DNA of 64,000 nt from Petrolisthes cinctipes (taxonomy: Eukaryota; Arthropoda; Malacostraca; Decapoda; Porcellanidae). The notes beneath the pieces are model-generated. The model did no database searches. It saw nothing but the letters and a program-made list of their open reading frames with translations, and was not told the DNA's origin. Positions 1 to 11,310 of this stretch are shown here, in pieces; the stretch's first letter is position 1; each line of letters opens with the position of its first letter. Position numbers and translations under genes: made by a program. The stretch spans positions 152,001 to 216,000 of the forward strand of contig JAWQEG010000166.1 in assembly GCA_033782935.1 (NCBI GenBank), written 5' to 3'.

Positions 1-123
1 CAGAAGATGCATTCACATATTGACTTTGGACATTTAAAATATCGATTTTTAACATGTTTTGAGCCTATATTTTGAAAACATTCTAGCACTGAGTAGGCAT
101 ACACAGATCGCTTCTAGGACACA

Positions 124-269
124 AAAATATCGAATTTTCGGGTGTTTTGAGGTTGAATTTGGGATATAAACGGGTGCAGAAGATGCATACACAGCACCTA
201 AAATATCGATTTTCAGCATGTTTTGGGCCTGTATCTGAGTAGGCATGTACAGATCGCTTCAGGGACTCC
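124..269 (+). repeat. Doubly shortened unit (76-bp B half plus 70-bp A half)
   Basis: The B half at 124-199 lacks 12 bp: GCATACACA joins straight to GCACCTAAAAT, with the TATTGACTTTGG stretch missing. The following A half at 200-269 has the 18-bp deletion typical of the ~158-bp class. The combined repeat is therefore 146 bp. Copies recur at about 4727 and 9330, in register with the 4603-bp higher-order repeat, so it is a marker of that HOR. Confidence 0.85.
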
Positions 270-710
270 AAAATATCGAATTTTCGGGTGTTTTGAGCCT
301 GAATTTGAGATATAAACGGGTACAGAAGATGCATGCACATATCGACTTTGGACACTTATAATATAGATTTTTAGCATGTTTTGGGCCTATATTTTGAAAA
401 TATTCTAGCACTGAGTAGGCATGTACAGATCGCTTCTGGGACCCCAAAATATCGAATTTGCGGGTGTTTTGAGCCTGAATTTGAGATAAAAACGGGTACT
501 GAAGATGCATGCACATATCGAGTTTTGGGCACCTAAAATATCGATTTTGATCATGTTTTTGGTCTGTATCTTAAAAATATTCCAACTAGGAGTAGGCATG
601 TACAGATTGCTTCTAGGACATAAAAATACCGAATTTTCGTGTGCTTTGAGCCTGAATTTGAGATATAAACGAGTACAGAAGATGCATGCACATATCGACT
701 TTGGGCACTT

Positions 711-798
711 AAAATATCGATTTTTAGCATGTTTTGAGCCTATATTTTGAAAACATTCTAGCACTGAGTAGGCATGAACAGATCGCTTTTGGGACCCC
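711..798 (+). repeat. Half-monomer A (88 bp)
   Basis: First half of the reference monomer. It begins AAAATATCGATTTTTAGCAT and ends GGGACCCC. Across the window the middle of this half falls into three recurring sequence classes: CCTATATTTTG with GCACTGAG, CCTGTATTTTG with AACACGGAG, and TCTGTATCTTG with AACTAGGAG. Its length is exactly 88 bp, equal to half B, and the two align along their full length, so A and B look like descendants of one 88-bp ancestor. Confidence 0.9.
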
Positions 799-886
799 AA
801 AATATCGAATTTTCGGGTGTTTTGAGCCTGAATTTGAGATATAAACGGGTACAGAAGATGCATGCACATATCGACTTTGGACACTT
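799..886 (+). repeat. Half-monomer B (88 bp)
   Basis: Second half of the reference monomer. It begins AAAATATCGAATTTTCGGGT. Two main classes recur across the window: one with GAGCCTGAATTTGAG, ACGGGTACAG and GCATGCACAT, and one with GAGGTTGAATTTGGG, ACGGGTGCAG and GCATACACAT. Compared with consensus half A without gaps, about 58 of 88 positions match. The first ten bases (AAAATATCGA) and positions 21-30 (GTTTTGAGCC) are fully identical, and GCATG and ATCG anchor the 3' part. Confidence 0.9.
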
Positions 887-3800
887 ATAATATCGATTTT
901 TCGCATGTTTTGGGCCTATATTTTGAAAATATTCTAGGACTGAGTAGGCATGTACAGATCGCTTCTAGAACCCCAAAATATCGAATTTTAGTGTGTTTTG
1001 AGCCTGAATTTGAGATATAAACGGGTACAGAAGATGCATGCACATATCGACTTTTGGGCACCTAAAATATCGATTTTGAGCATGTTTTGGGTTTGTATCT
1101 TGAAAACATTCTAACTAGGAGTAGGCATGTACAAATCGCTTCTAGGACCCAAAAATTCCGAATTTTCGGGTGTTTTGAGCCTGAATTTGAGATATAAACG
1201 GGTACAGAGGATTCATGCACATATTGACTTTGGGCACCTAAAATATCGATTTTCAGCATGTTTTGGGCCTGTATCTGAGTAGGCATGTACAACTCGCTTC
1301 TGGGACTCCAAAATATCGAATTTTCGGGTGTTTGGAGCCTGAATTTGAGATATAAACTGGTACAGAAGATGCATGCACATATCGACTTTTGGGCACCTAA
1401 AAGATCGATTTTCAGTATGTTTTAGGCCTGTATATTGAAAATACTCTAACACGGAGTAGGCATGTACAGTTCGCTTCTGGGACCCAAAAATATCGATTTT
1501 TCGGGTGTTTTGAGCCTGAATTTGAGATATAAAAGGGTACAGAAGATGCATGCACATATCGACTTTGGACACTAAAAATATCGATTTTTAGCATGTTTTG
1601 AGCCTATATTTTGAAAACATTCTAGCACTGAGTAGCAGATCGCTTATGGGACCCCAAAATATCGAATTTTCGGGTGTTTTGAGGTTGAATTTGGGATATA
1701 AACGGGTGCAGAAGATGCATACACATAATGACTTTGGTCACCTAAAATATCGATTTTCAGCATGTTTTGGGCCTGTACTTTGATAATACTCTAACACGGA
1801 GTAGGCAAGTACAGATAGCTTCTGGGACCCCAAAATATCGAGTTTTCGGGTGTTTGGAGCCTGAATTTGAGATATAAACGGGTACAGAAGATGCACGCAC
1901 ATATCGACTTTGGACACTTAAAATATCGATTTTTAGCATGTTTTGAGCCTATATTTTGAAAACATTCTGGCACTGAGTAGGCATAAGCAGATCGCTTCTG
2001 GGACCCAAAAATATCGAATTTTCGGGTGTTTTGAGGTTGAATTAGGGATATAAACGGTTGAAGAAGATGCATACACATATTGACTTTGGGCACTTAAAAT
2101 TTTGATTTTCAGCATGTTTTGGGCCTGTATCTGAGTAGGCATGTACAGATCGCTTCTGGGACCGAAAAATATCGAGTTTTCGGGTGTTTGGAGCCTGAAT
2201 TTGAGATACAAACGGATACAGAAGATGCATACACATATCGACTTTTGGGCACCTAAAATATCGATTTTCTGTATGTTTTGGGCATGTATTTAAAAAAAAT
2301 ACTCTAACATGGAGTAAGCAGGTACAGATCGCGTCTGGGACCCCAAAATATCGAATTTTCGGGTGTTTTGAGCCTCAATTCGAGATATAAACGGGTACAG
2401 AAAATGCATCCACATATCGACTTTTGGGCACCTAAAAGATCGATTTTCAGCATGTTTTGGGACTGTATTTTGAAAATACTCTAACACGGAGAAGGCATGT
2501 ACAGATCGCTTTGGGACCCAAAAATATCGAATTTTCGGGTGTTTTGACCCTGAATTTGAGATATAAAAGGGTACAGAAGATGCATGCACATATCGACTTT
2601 GGACACTTAAAATATCGATTTTCAGCATGTTTTGGACCTGTATTTTGAAAATACTCTAAAACGGAGTAGGCAAGTACAGATCGCTTCTGGGACCCCAAAA
2701 AATCAAATTTTCGGGCGTTAGGAGCCTCAATTTGAGATATAAACGGGTACAGAAGATGCATCCACATATCGACTTTTGGGCACCTAAAAGATCGATTTTC
2801 AGTATGTTTTGGGCCTGTATATTGAAAATACTCTAACACGGAGTAGGCATGTACAGATCGATTCTGGGACCCCAAAATATCGATTTTTCGGGTGTTTTGG
2901 GCCTGAATTTGAGATATTGACTTTGGACACCTAAAATATCGATTTTAGCATGTTTTGGGCTTTTATTTTGAAAATATTCTAGCACTGAGTAGGCATGTAC
3001 AGATCGCTTCTGAGACCCCAAAATATCGAATTTTCGGGTGTTTTGAGCCAGAATTTGAGATATAAACGGGTACAGAAGATGCATGCACATATCGACTTTT
3101 GGGCCCCTAAAATATCGATTTTGAGCATGTTTTGGGTTTGTATCTTGAAAACATTCTAACTAGGAGTAGGCATGTACAAATCGCTTCTAGGACCCAAAAA
3201 TTCCGAATTTTCGGGTGTTTTGAGCCTGAATTTGAGATATAAACGGGTACAGAGGATGCATGCACATATCGACTTTGGACACTTAAAATATCGATTTTTA
3301 GCATGTTTTGAGACTATATTTTGAAAACATTCTAGCACTGAGTAGGCATGTACAGATCACTTCGGGGACCCCAAAATATCGAATTTTCGGGTGCTTTGGG
3401 CCTAAATTTGAGATATCGACTTTGGGCACCTAAAATATCGATTGTCAGCATGTTTTGGGCCTATATTTTGAAAATATTCTAGCACTGAGTAGGCAAGTAC
3501 AGATCGCTTCTGGGACCCCAAAATATCGAATTTTCGGGTGTTTTGAGCCTCAATTCGAGATATAAACGGGTACAGAAAATGCATGCACATATTGACTGTG
3601 GGCACCTAAAATATTGATTTTGAGCATGTTTTGGGTTTGTATCTTCAAAACATTCTAATTAGGAGTAGGCATGTACAAGTCGCTTCTAGGACCCAAAAAT
3701 ACCGAATTTTCGGTTTGTTTTGAGCCTTAATTTGAGATATAAACGGGTACAGAAGATGCATGCACATATCGACTTTGGACTCTTATAATATCGATTTTTA

Positions 3801-4603
3801 GCATGTCTTGAGCCTATATTTTGAAAACATTCTAGCACATAGTAGGCATGTACATATCGCTTCTGGGACCCCAAAATATCGAATTTTCGGGTGTTTGGAG
3901 CCTGAATTTAAGATATAAACAGGTACTGAAGATGCATGCACATATCGACTTTTGGGCACATAAAATATCGATTTTGAGCATGTTTTGGGTTTGTATCTTG
4001 AAAACATTCTAACTAGGAGTAGGCATGTACAGATCGCTTCTAGGACCCAAAAATATCGAAATTTCGGGTATTTTGAGTTTGAATTTGGGATACTAACGGG
4101 TTCAGAAGATGCATACACATATTGACTTTGGTCACCTAAAATATCGATTTTCAGCATGTTTTGGGCCTGTATTTTAAAAAATACTCTAACACGGAGTAGG
4201 TAAGTACAGATCGATTCTTTGACCCCAAAATATCGAATTTTCAGGTGTTTGGAGAATGAATTTGAGATATAAACGGGTACAGAAGATGGATGCACATATC
4301 GACTTTTGGGCACCTAAAATATCGATTTTCTGTATGTTTTGGGCCTGTATTTTAAAAATACTCTAACACGGAGTAGGCATGTACAGATCGCTTCTGGGAC
4401 CCCAAAATATCGAATTTTAGGGTGTTTTGGGCCTGAATTTGAGATATCGACTTTGGGCACCTAAAATATCGATTTTTAGCATGTTTTGGGCCTATATTTT
4501 GAAAATATTCTAGCACTGAGTAGGCAAGTACAGATCGCTTCTGGGACCCCAAAATATCGAATTTTCTGGTGTTTTGAGCCTGAATTTGAGATATAAACGG
4601 GTA

Positions 4604-7600
4604 CAGAAGATGCATTCACATATTGACTTTGGACATTTAAAATATCGATTTTTAACATGTTTTGAGCCTATATTTTGAAAACATTCTAGCACTGAGTAGG
4701 CATACACAGATCGCTTCTAGGACACAAAAATATCGAATTTTCGGGTGTTTTGAGGTTGAATTTGGGATATAAACGGGTGCAGAAGATGCATACACAGCAC
4801 CTAAAATATCGATTTTCAGCATGTTTTGGGCCTGTATCTGAGTAGGCATGTACAGATCGCTTCAGGGACTCCAAAATATCGAATTTTCGGGTGTTTTGAG
4901 CCTGAATTTGAGATATAAACGGGTACAGAAGATGCATGCACATATCGACTTTGGACACTTATAATATAGATTTTTAGCATGTTTTGGGCCTATATTTTGA
5001 AAATATTCTAGCACTGAGTAGGCATGTACAGATCGCTTCTGTTACCCCAAAATATCGAATTTGCGGGTGTTTTGAGCCTGAATTTGAGATAAAAACGGGT
5101 ACTGAAGATGCATGCACATATCGAGTTTTGGGCACCTAAAATATCGATTTTGATCATGTTTTTGGTCTGTATCTTAAAAATATTCCAACTAGGAGTAGGC
5201 ATGTACAGATTGCTTCTAGGACATAAAAATACCGAATTTTCGTGTGCTTTGAGCCTGAATTTGAGATATAAACGAGTACAGAAGATGCATGCACATATCG
5301 ACTTTGGGCACTTAAAATATCGATTTTTAGCATGTTTTGAGCCTATATTTTGAAAACATTCTAGCACTGAGTAGGCATGAACAGATCGCTTTTGGGACCC
5401 CAAAATATCGAATTTTCGGGTGTTTTGAGCCTGAATTTGAGATATAAACGGGTACAGAAGATGCATGCACATATCGACTTTGGACACTTATAATATCGAT
5501 TTTTCGCATGTTTTTGGCCTATATTTTGAAAATATTCTAGGACTGAGTAGGCATGTACAGATCGCTTCTAGAACCCCAAAATATCGAATTTTAGTGTGTT
5601 TTGAGCCTGAATTTGAGATATAAACGGGTACAGAAGATGCATGCACATATCGACTTTTGGGCACCTAAAATATCGATTTTGAGCATGTTTTGGGTTTGTA
5701 TCTTGAAAACATTCTAACTAGGAGTAGGCATGTACAAATCGCTTCTAGGACCCAAAAATTCCGAATTTTCGGGTGTTTTGAGCCTGAATTTGAGATATAA
5801 ACGGGTACAGAGGATTCATGCACATATTGACTTTGGGCACCTAAAATATCGATTTTCAGCATGTTTTGGGCCTGTATCTGAGTAGGCATGTACAACTCGC
5901 TTCTGGGACTCCAAAATATCGAATTTTCGGGTGTTTGGAGCCTGAATTTGAGATATAAACTGGTACAGAAGATGCATGCACATATCGACTTTTGGGCACC
6001 TAAAAGATCGATTTTCAGTATGTTTTAGGCCTGTATATTGAAAATACTCTAACACGGAGTAGGCATGTACAGTTCGCTTCTGGGACCCAAAAATATCGAT
6101 TTTTCGGGTGTTTTGAGCCTGAATTTGAGATATAAAAGGGTACAGAAGATGCATGCACATATCGACTTTGGACACTAAAAATATCGATTTTTAGCATGTT
6201 TTGAGCCTATATTTTGAAAACATTCTAGCACTGAGTAGCAGATCGCTTATGGGACCCCAAAATATCGAATTTTCGGGTGTTTTGAGGTTGAATTTGGGAT
6301 ATAAACGGGTGCAGAAGATGCATACACATAATGACTTTGGTCACCTAAAATATCGATTTTCAGCATGTTTTGGGCCTGTACTTTGATAATACTCTAACAC
6401 GGAGTAGGCAAGTACAGATAGCTTCTGGGACCCCAAAATATCGAGTTTTCGGGTGTTTGGAGCCTGAATTTGAGATATAAACGGGTACAGAAGATGCACG
6501 CACATATCGACTTTGGACACTTAAAATATCGATTTTTAGCATGTTTTGAGCCTATATTTTGAAAACATTCTGGCACTGAGTAGGCATAAGCAGATCGCTT
6601 CTGGGACCCAAAAATATCGAATTTTCGGGTGTTTTGAGGTTGAATTAGGGATATAAACGGTTGAAGAAGATGCATACACATATTGACTTTGGGCACTTAA
6701 AATTTTGATTTTCAGCATGTTTTGGGCCTGTATCTGAGTAGGCATGTACAGATCGCTTCTGGGACCGAAAAATATCGAGTTTTCGGGTGTTTGGAGCCTG
6801 AATTTGAGATACAAACGGATACAGAAGATGCATACACATATCGACTTTTGGGCACCTAAAATATCGATTTTCTGTATGTTTTGGGCATGTATTTAAAATA
6901 AATACTCTAACATGGAGTAAGCAGGTACAGATCGCGTCTGGGACCCCAAAATATCGAATTTTCGGGTGTTTTGAGCCTCAATTCGAGATATAAACGGGTA
7001 CAGAAAATGCATCCACATATCGACTTTTGGGCACCTAAAAGATCGATTTTCAGCATGTTTTGGGACTGTATTTTGAAAATACTCTAACACGGAGAAGGCA
7101 TGTACAGATCGCTTTGGGACCCAAAAATATCGAATTTTCGGGTGTTTTGACCCTGAATTTGAGATATAAAAGGGTACAGAAGATGCATGCACATATCGAC
7201 TTTGGACACTTAAAATATCGATTTTCAGCATGTTTTGGACCTGTATTTTGAAAATACTCTAAAACGGAGTAGGCAAGTACAGATCGCTTCTGGGACCCCA
7301 AAAAATCAAATTTTCGGGCGTTAGGAGCCTCAATTTGAGATATAAACGGGTACAGAAGATGCATCCACATATCGACTTTTGGGCACCTAAAAGATCGATT
7401 TTCAGTATGTTTTGGGCCTGTATATTGAAAATACTCTAACACGGAGTAGGCATGTACAGATCGATTCTGGGACCCCAAAATATCGATTTTTCGGGTGTTT
7501 TGGGCCTGAATTTGAGATATTGACTTTGGACACCTAAAATATCGATTTTAGCATGTTTTGGGCTTTTATTTTGAAAATATTCTAGCACTGAGTAGGCATG

Positions 7601-9206
7601 TACAGATCGCTTCTGAGACCCCAAAATATCGAATTTTCGGGTGTTTTGAGCCAGAATTTGAGATATAAACGGGTACAGAAGATGCATGCACATATCGACT
7701 TTTGGGCCCCTAAAATATCGATTTTGAGCATGTTTTGGGTTTGTATCTTGAAAACATTCTAACTAGGAGTAGGCATGTACAAATCGCTTCTAGGACCCAA
7801 AAATTCCGAATTTTCGGGTGTTTTGAGCCTGAATTTGAGATATAAACGGGTACAGAGGATGCATGCACATATCGACTTTGGACACTTAAAATATCGATTT
7901 TTAGCATGTTTTGAGACTATATTTTGAAAACATTCTAGCACTGAGTAGGCATGTACAGATCACTTCGGGGACCCCAAAATATCGAATTTTCGGGTGCTTT
8001 GGGCCTAAATTTGAGATATCGACTTTGGGCACCTAAAATATCGATTGTCAGCATGTTTTGGGCCTATATTTTGAAAATATTCTAGCACTGAGTAGGCAAG
8101 TACAGATCGCTTCTGGGACCCCAAAATATCGAATTTTCGGGTGTTTTGAGCCTCAATTCGAGATATAAACGGGTACAGAAAATGCATGCACATATTGACT
8201 GTGGGCACCTAAAATATTGATTTTGAGCATGTTTTGGGTTTGTATCTTCAAAACATTCTAATTAGGAGTAGGCATGTACAAGTCGCTTCTAGGACCCAAA
8301 AATACCGAATTTTCGGTTTGTTTTGAGCCTTAATTTGAGATATAAACGGGTACAGAAGATGCATGCACATATCGACTTTGGACTCTTATAATATCGATTT
8401 TTAGCATGTCTTGAGCCTATATTTTGAAAACATTCTAGCACATAGTAGGCATGTACATATCGCTTCTGGGACCCCAAAATATCGAATTTTCGGGTGTTTG
8501 GAGCCTGAATTTAAGATATAAACAGGTACTGAAGATGCATGCACATATCGACTTTTGGGCACATAAAATATCGATTTTGAGCATGTTTTGGGTTTGTATC
8601 TTGAAAACATTCTAACTAGGAGTAGGCATGTACAGATCGCTTCTAGGACCCAAAAATATCGAAATTTCGGGTATTTTGAGGTTGAATTTGGGATACTAAC
8701 GGGTTCAGAAGATGCATACACATATTGACTTTGGTCACCTAAAATATCGATTTTCAGCATGTTTTGGGCCTGTATTTTAAAAAATACTCTAACACGGAGT
8801 AGGTAAGTACAGATCGATTCTTTGACCCCAAAATATCGAATTTTCAGGTGTTTGGAGAATGAATTTGAGATATAAACGGGTACAGAAGATGGATGCACAT
8901 ATCGACTTTTGGGCACCTAAAATATCGATTTTCTGTATGTTTTGGGCCTGTATTTTAAAAATACTCTAACACGGAGTAGGCATGTACAGATCGCTTCTGG
9001 GACCCCAAAATATCGAATTTTAGGGTGTTTTGGGCCTGAATTTGAGATATCGACTTTGTGCACCTAAAATATCGATTTTTAGCATGTTTTGGGCCTATAT
9101 TTTGAAAATATTCTAGCACTGAGTAGGCAAGTACAGATCGCTTCTGGGACCCCAAAATATCGAATTTTCTGGTGTTTTGAGCCTGAATTTGAGATATAAA
9201 CGGGTA
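4604..9206 (+). repeat. 4603-bp higher-order repeat, copy 2
   Basis: Second complete copy, in direct tandem with copy 1. Differences from copy 1 that I could see include GTTACCCC near 5041 (copy 1 GGGACCCC), TTTTTGGCC near 5512 (TTTTGGGCC), AAATAAATAC near 6897 (all A in copy 1), GAGGTT near 8679 (GAGTTT) and TTTGTGCACC near 9057 (TTTGGGCACC). That is roughly one change per several hundred bases, so the duplication is recent or homogenised, provided the assembly is right. Confidence 0.93.
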
Positions 9207-9757
9207 CAGAAGATGCATTCACATATTGACTTTGGACATTTAAAATATCGATTTTTAGCATGTTTTGAGCCTATATTTTGAAAACATTCTAGCACTGAGT
9301 AGGCATACACAGATCGCTTCTAGGACACAAAAATATCGAATTTTCGGGTGTTTTGAGGTTGAATTTGGGATATAAACGGGTGCAGAAGATGCATACACAG
9401 CACCTAAAATATCGATTTTCAGCATGTTTTGGGCCTGTATCTGAGTAGGCATGTACAGATCGCTTCAGGGACTCCAAAATATCGAATTTTCGGGTGTTTT
9501 GAGCCTGAATTTGAGATATAAACGGGTACAGAAGATGCATGCACATATCGACTTTGGACACTTATAATATAGATTTTTAGCATGTTTTGGGCCTATATTT
9601 TGAAAATATTCTAGCACTGAGTAGGCATGTACAGATCGCTTCTGGGACCCCAAAATATCGAATTTGCGGGTGTTTTGAGCCTGAATTTGAGATAAAAACG
9701 GGTACTGAAGATGCATGCACATATCGAGTTTTGGGCACCTAAAATATCGATTTTGAG
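9207..9757 (+). repeat. 4603-bp higher-order repeat, partial copy 3
   Basis: About 550 bp continue the 4603-bp period in register, including the 12-bp-deleted unit near 9395 and the GGTACTGAAG variant near 9700. Similarity stops close to 9757: copies 1 and 2 read TTTTGATCATG, while this copy reads TTTTGAGCATG and then departs into a different monomer context. Confidence 0.9.
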
Positions 9758-9934
9758 CATGTTTTAAGTTTGTTTCTTAAAAACATTCTAATTAGGAGTA
9801 GGCATGAACAAATCGCTTCTAGGACCCAAAAATACCGAATTTTCGGGTGTTTTGAGCTTTAATTTGAGATATAAACGGGTACAGAAGATGCATGCACATA
9901 TCGACTTTGGACTCTTATAATATCGATTTTTAAC
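9758..9934 (+). repeat. Phase-switch segment inside the 4603-bp family
   Basis: This stretch no longer matches the expected HOR position (about 551-728). It matches about 3625-3802 at an offset near 6133 bp. Shared rare features are ACATTCTAATTAGGAGTAGG, AAAATACCGAATTTTC, GACTCTTATAATATCG and CATGTCTTGAGCC. The simplest reading is an out-of-register exchange between two monomers of the HOR that deleted about 3 kb. Identity to the 3.6 kb segment is lower than between HOR copies 1 and 2, so the event is older or involved a different HOR variant. Confidence 0.78.
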
Positions 9935-11310
9935 ATGTCTTGAGCCTATATTTTGAAAACATTCTAGCACATAGTAGGCATGTACATATCGCTTCTGGGA
10001 CCCCAAAAATATCGAATTTTCGGGTGTTTTGAGCCTCAATTAGAGATATAAACGGGTACAGAAAATGCATGCACATATTGACTGTGGGCACCTAAAATAT
10101 CGATTTTTAGCATTTTTTGGGCCTGTAATTTGAAAATACTCTAACACGAAGTAGGCATGTACAGATCGCTTTTGAGACCCAAAAATATCGAATTTTCGGG
10201 TGTTTGGAGCCTGAATTTAAGATATAAACAGGTACTGAAGATGCATTCACATATCGACTTTTGGGCACCTAAAATAACGATTTTGAGCAGGTTTTAGGTT
10301 TGTAACTTGAAAACATTCTAACTAGGAGTAGGCATGTACAGATCGCTTCTGGGATCCAAAAATATCGAATTTTCGGGTGTTTGGAGCCTGAATTTGAGAT
10401 ATAAACGGGTACAGAAGATGCATGCACATATCGACTTTTGGGCACCTAAAAGATCGATTTTCAGTATGTTTTGGGCCTGTATTTTGAAAAAAACTCTAAC
10501 ACGGAGTAGGCATGTACAGTTTTCTTTTGGGACCCCAAAATATCGGATTTTCGGGTGTTTTGAGCCTGAATTTGAGATATAAACGGGTACAGAAGATGCA
10601 TGCACAAATCGACTTTGGACACTTAAAATATCGATTTTTAGCATGTTTTGAGCCTATAATTTGAAAACATTCTAGCACTGAGTAGCAGATTGCTTATGGG
10701 ACCCCAAAATATCGAATTTTCGGGTGTTTTGAGGTTGAATTTAAGATATAAACGGGTGCAGAAGATGCATACACATAATGACTTTGGTCACCTAAAATAT
10801 CGATTTTCAGCATGTTTTGGGCCTGTATTTTGATAATACTCTAACACAAAGTAGGCAAGTACAGATCGCTTCTGGGACCCCAAAATATCGAGTTTTCGGG
10901 TGTTTGGAGCCTGAATTTGAGATATAAACGGGTACAGAAGATGCATGCACATATCGACTTTGGACACTTAAAATTTTGATTTTTAGCATGTTTTGAGCCT
11001 ATATTCTGAAAACATTCTAGCACTGAGTAAGCATGTACAGATCGCTTCTGGGACCCAAAAATATCGAATTTTCGGGTGTTTTGAGGTTTAATTTGGGATA
11101 TAAACGGGTGCAGAAAATGCATACACATATCAACTTTTAGGCACCTAAAATATCGATTTTCTGTATGTTTTGGGCCTGTATTTTAAAAATACTCTAAACG
11201 GAGGAGGCATGTACAGATCGCTTCGTGGACCCCAAAATATCGAATTTTTGGGTGCTTTTGGCCTGAATTTGAGATATCGACTTTGGGCACCTAAAATATC
11301 GATTGTCAGC
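9935..11310 (+). repeat. 1376-bp tandem duplication, copy 1
   Basis: The block recurs 1376 bp downstream. It starts at CATGTCTTGAGCC (about 9935) and ends in CGATTGTCAG (about 11310). Markers inside are CCCCAAAAATATCG (one extra A), AGCATTTTTTGGGCCTGTAATT near 10110, CGATTTTGAGCAGG near 10280 and the odd TACAGTTTTCTTTTGGG near 10515. One visible difference between copies is CAATTAGAG at 10037 versus CAATTTGAG in copy 2. Confidence 0.9.

Larger units (their letters stand above)
711..886 (+). repeat. Reference full-length 176-bp satellite monomer
   Basis: Chosen as a clean example of the full-length unit. It runs from one AAAATATCGATTTT to the base before the next equivalent site at 887, where the copy reads ATAATATCG. 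It contains both 88-bp halves, A (711-798) and B (799-886). The A half carries a CCTATATTTTG stretch, GCACTGAGTAGGC and the GATCGC block. The B half carries TTTTCGGGTGTTTTGAGCC, ATATAAACGGGT and GATGCATGCACATATCGAC. Phase is arbitrary in a tandem array; I use the AAAATATCGA core as the start because it is the most conserved landmark and occurs at the head of both halves. Confidence 0.93.
1..4603 (+). repeat. 4603-bp higher-order repeat, copy 1
   Basis: Sequence from position 1 recurs 4603 bp downstream with the same rare variants: the 12-bp deletion near 190, GGTACTGAAG near 495, TTTTGATCATG near 550, CGTGTGCTTTGAG near 638 and CACATAGTAGGC near 3836. By eye only a handful of substitutions separate copies 1 and 2 (for example near 437, 905, 2297, 4076 and 4458). 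The unit is a string of 176-bp, 147-bp and other shortened monomers. The start is set by the window edge, not by a biological boundary. Confidence 0.93.
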
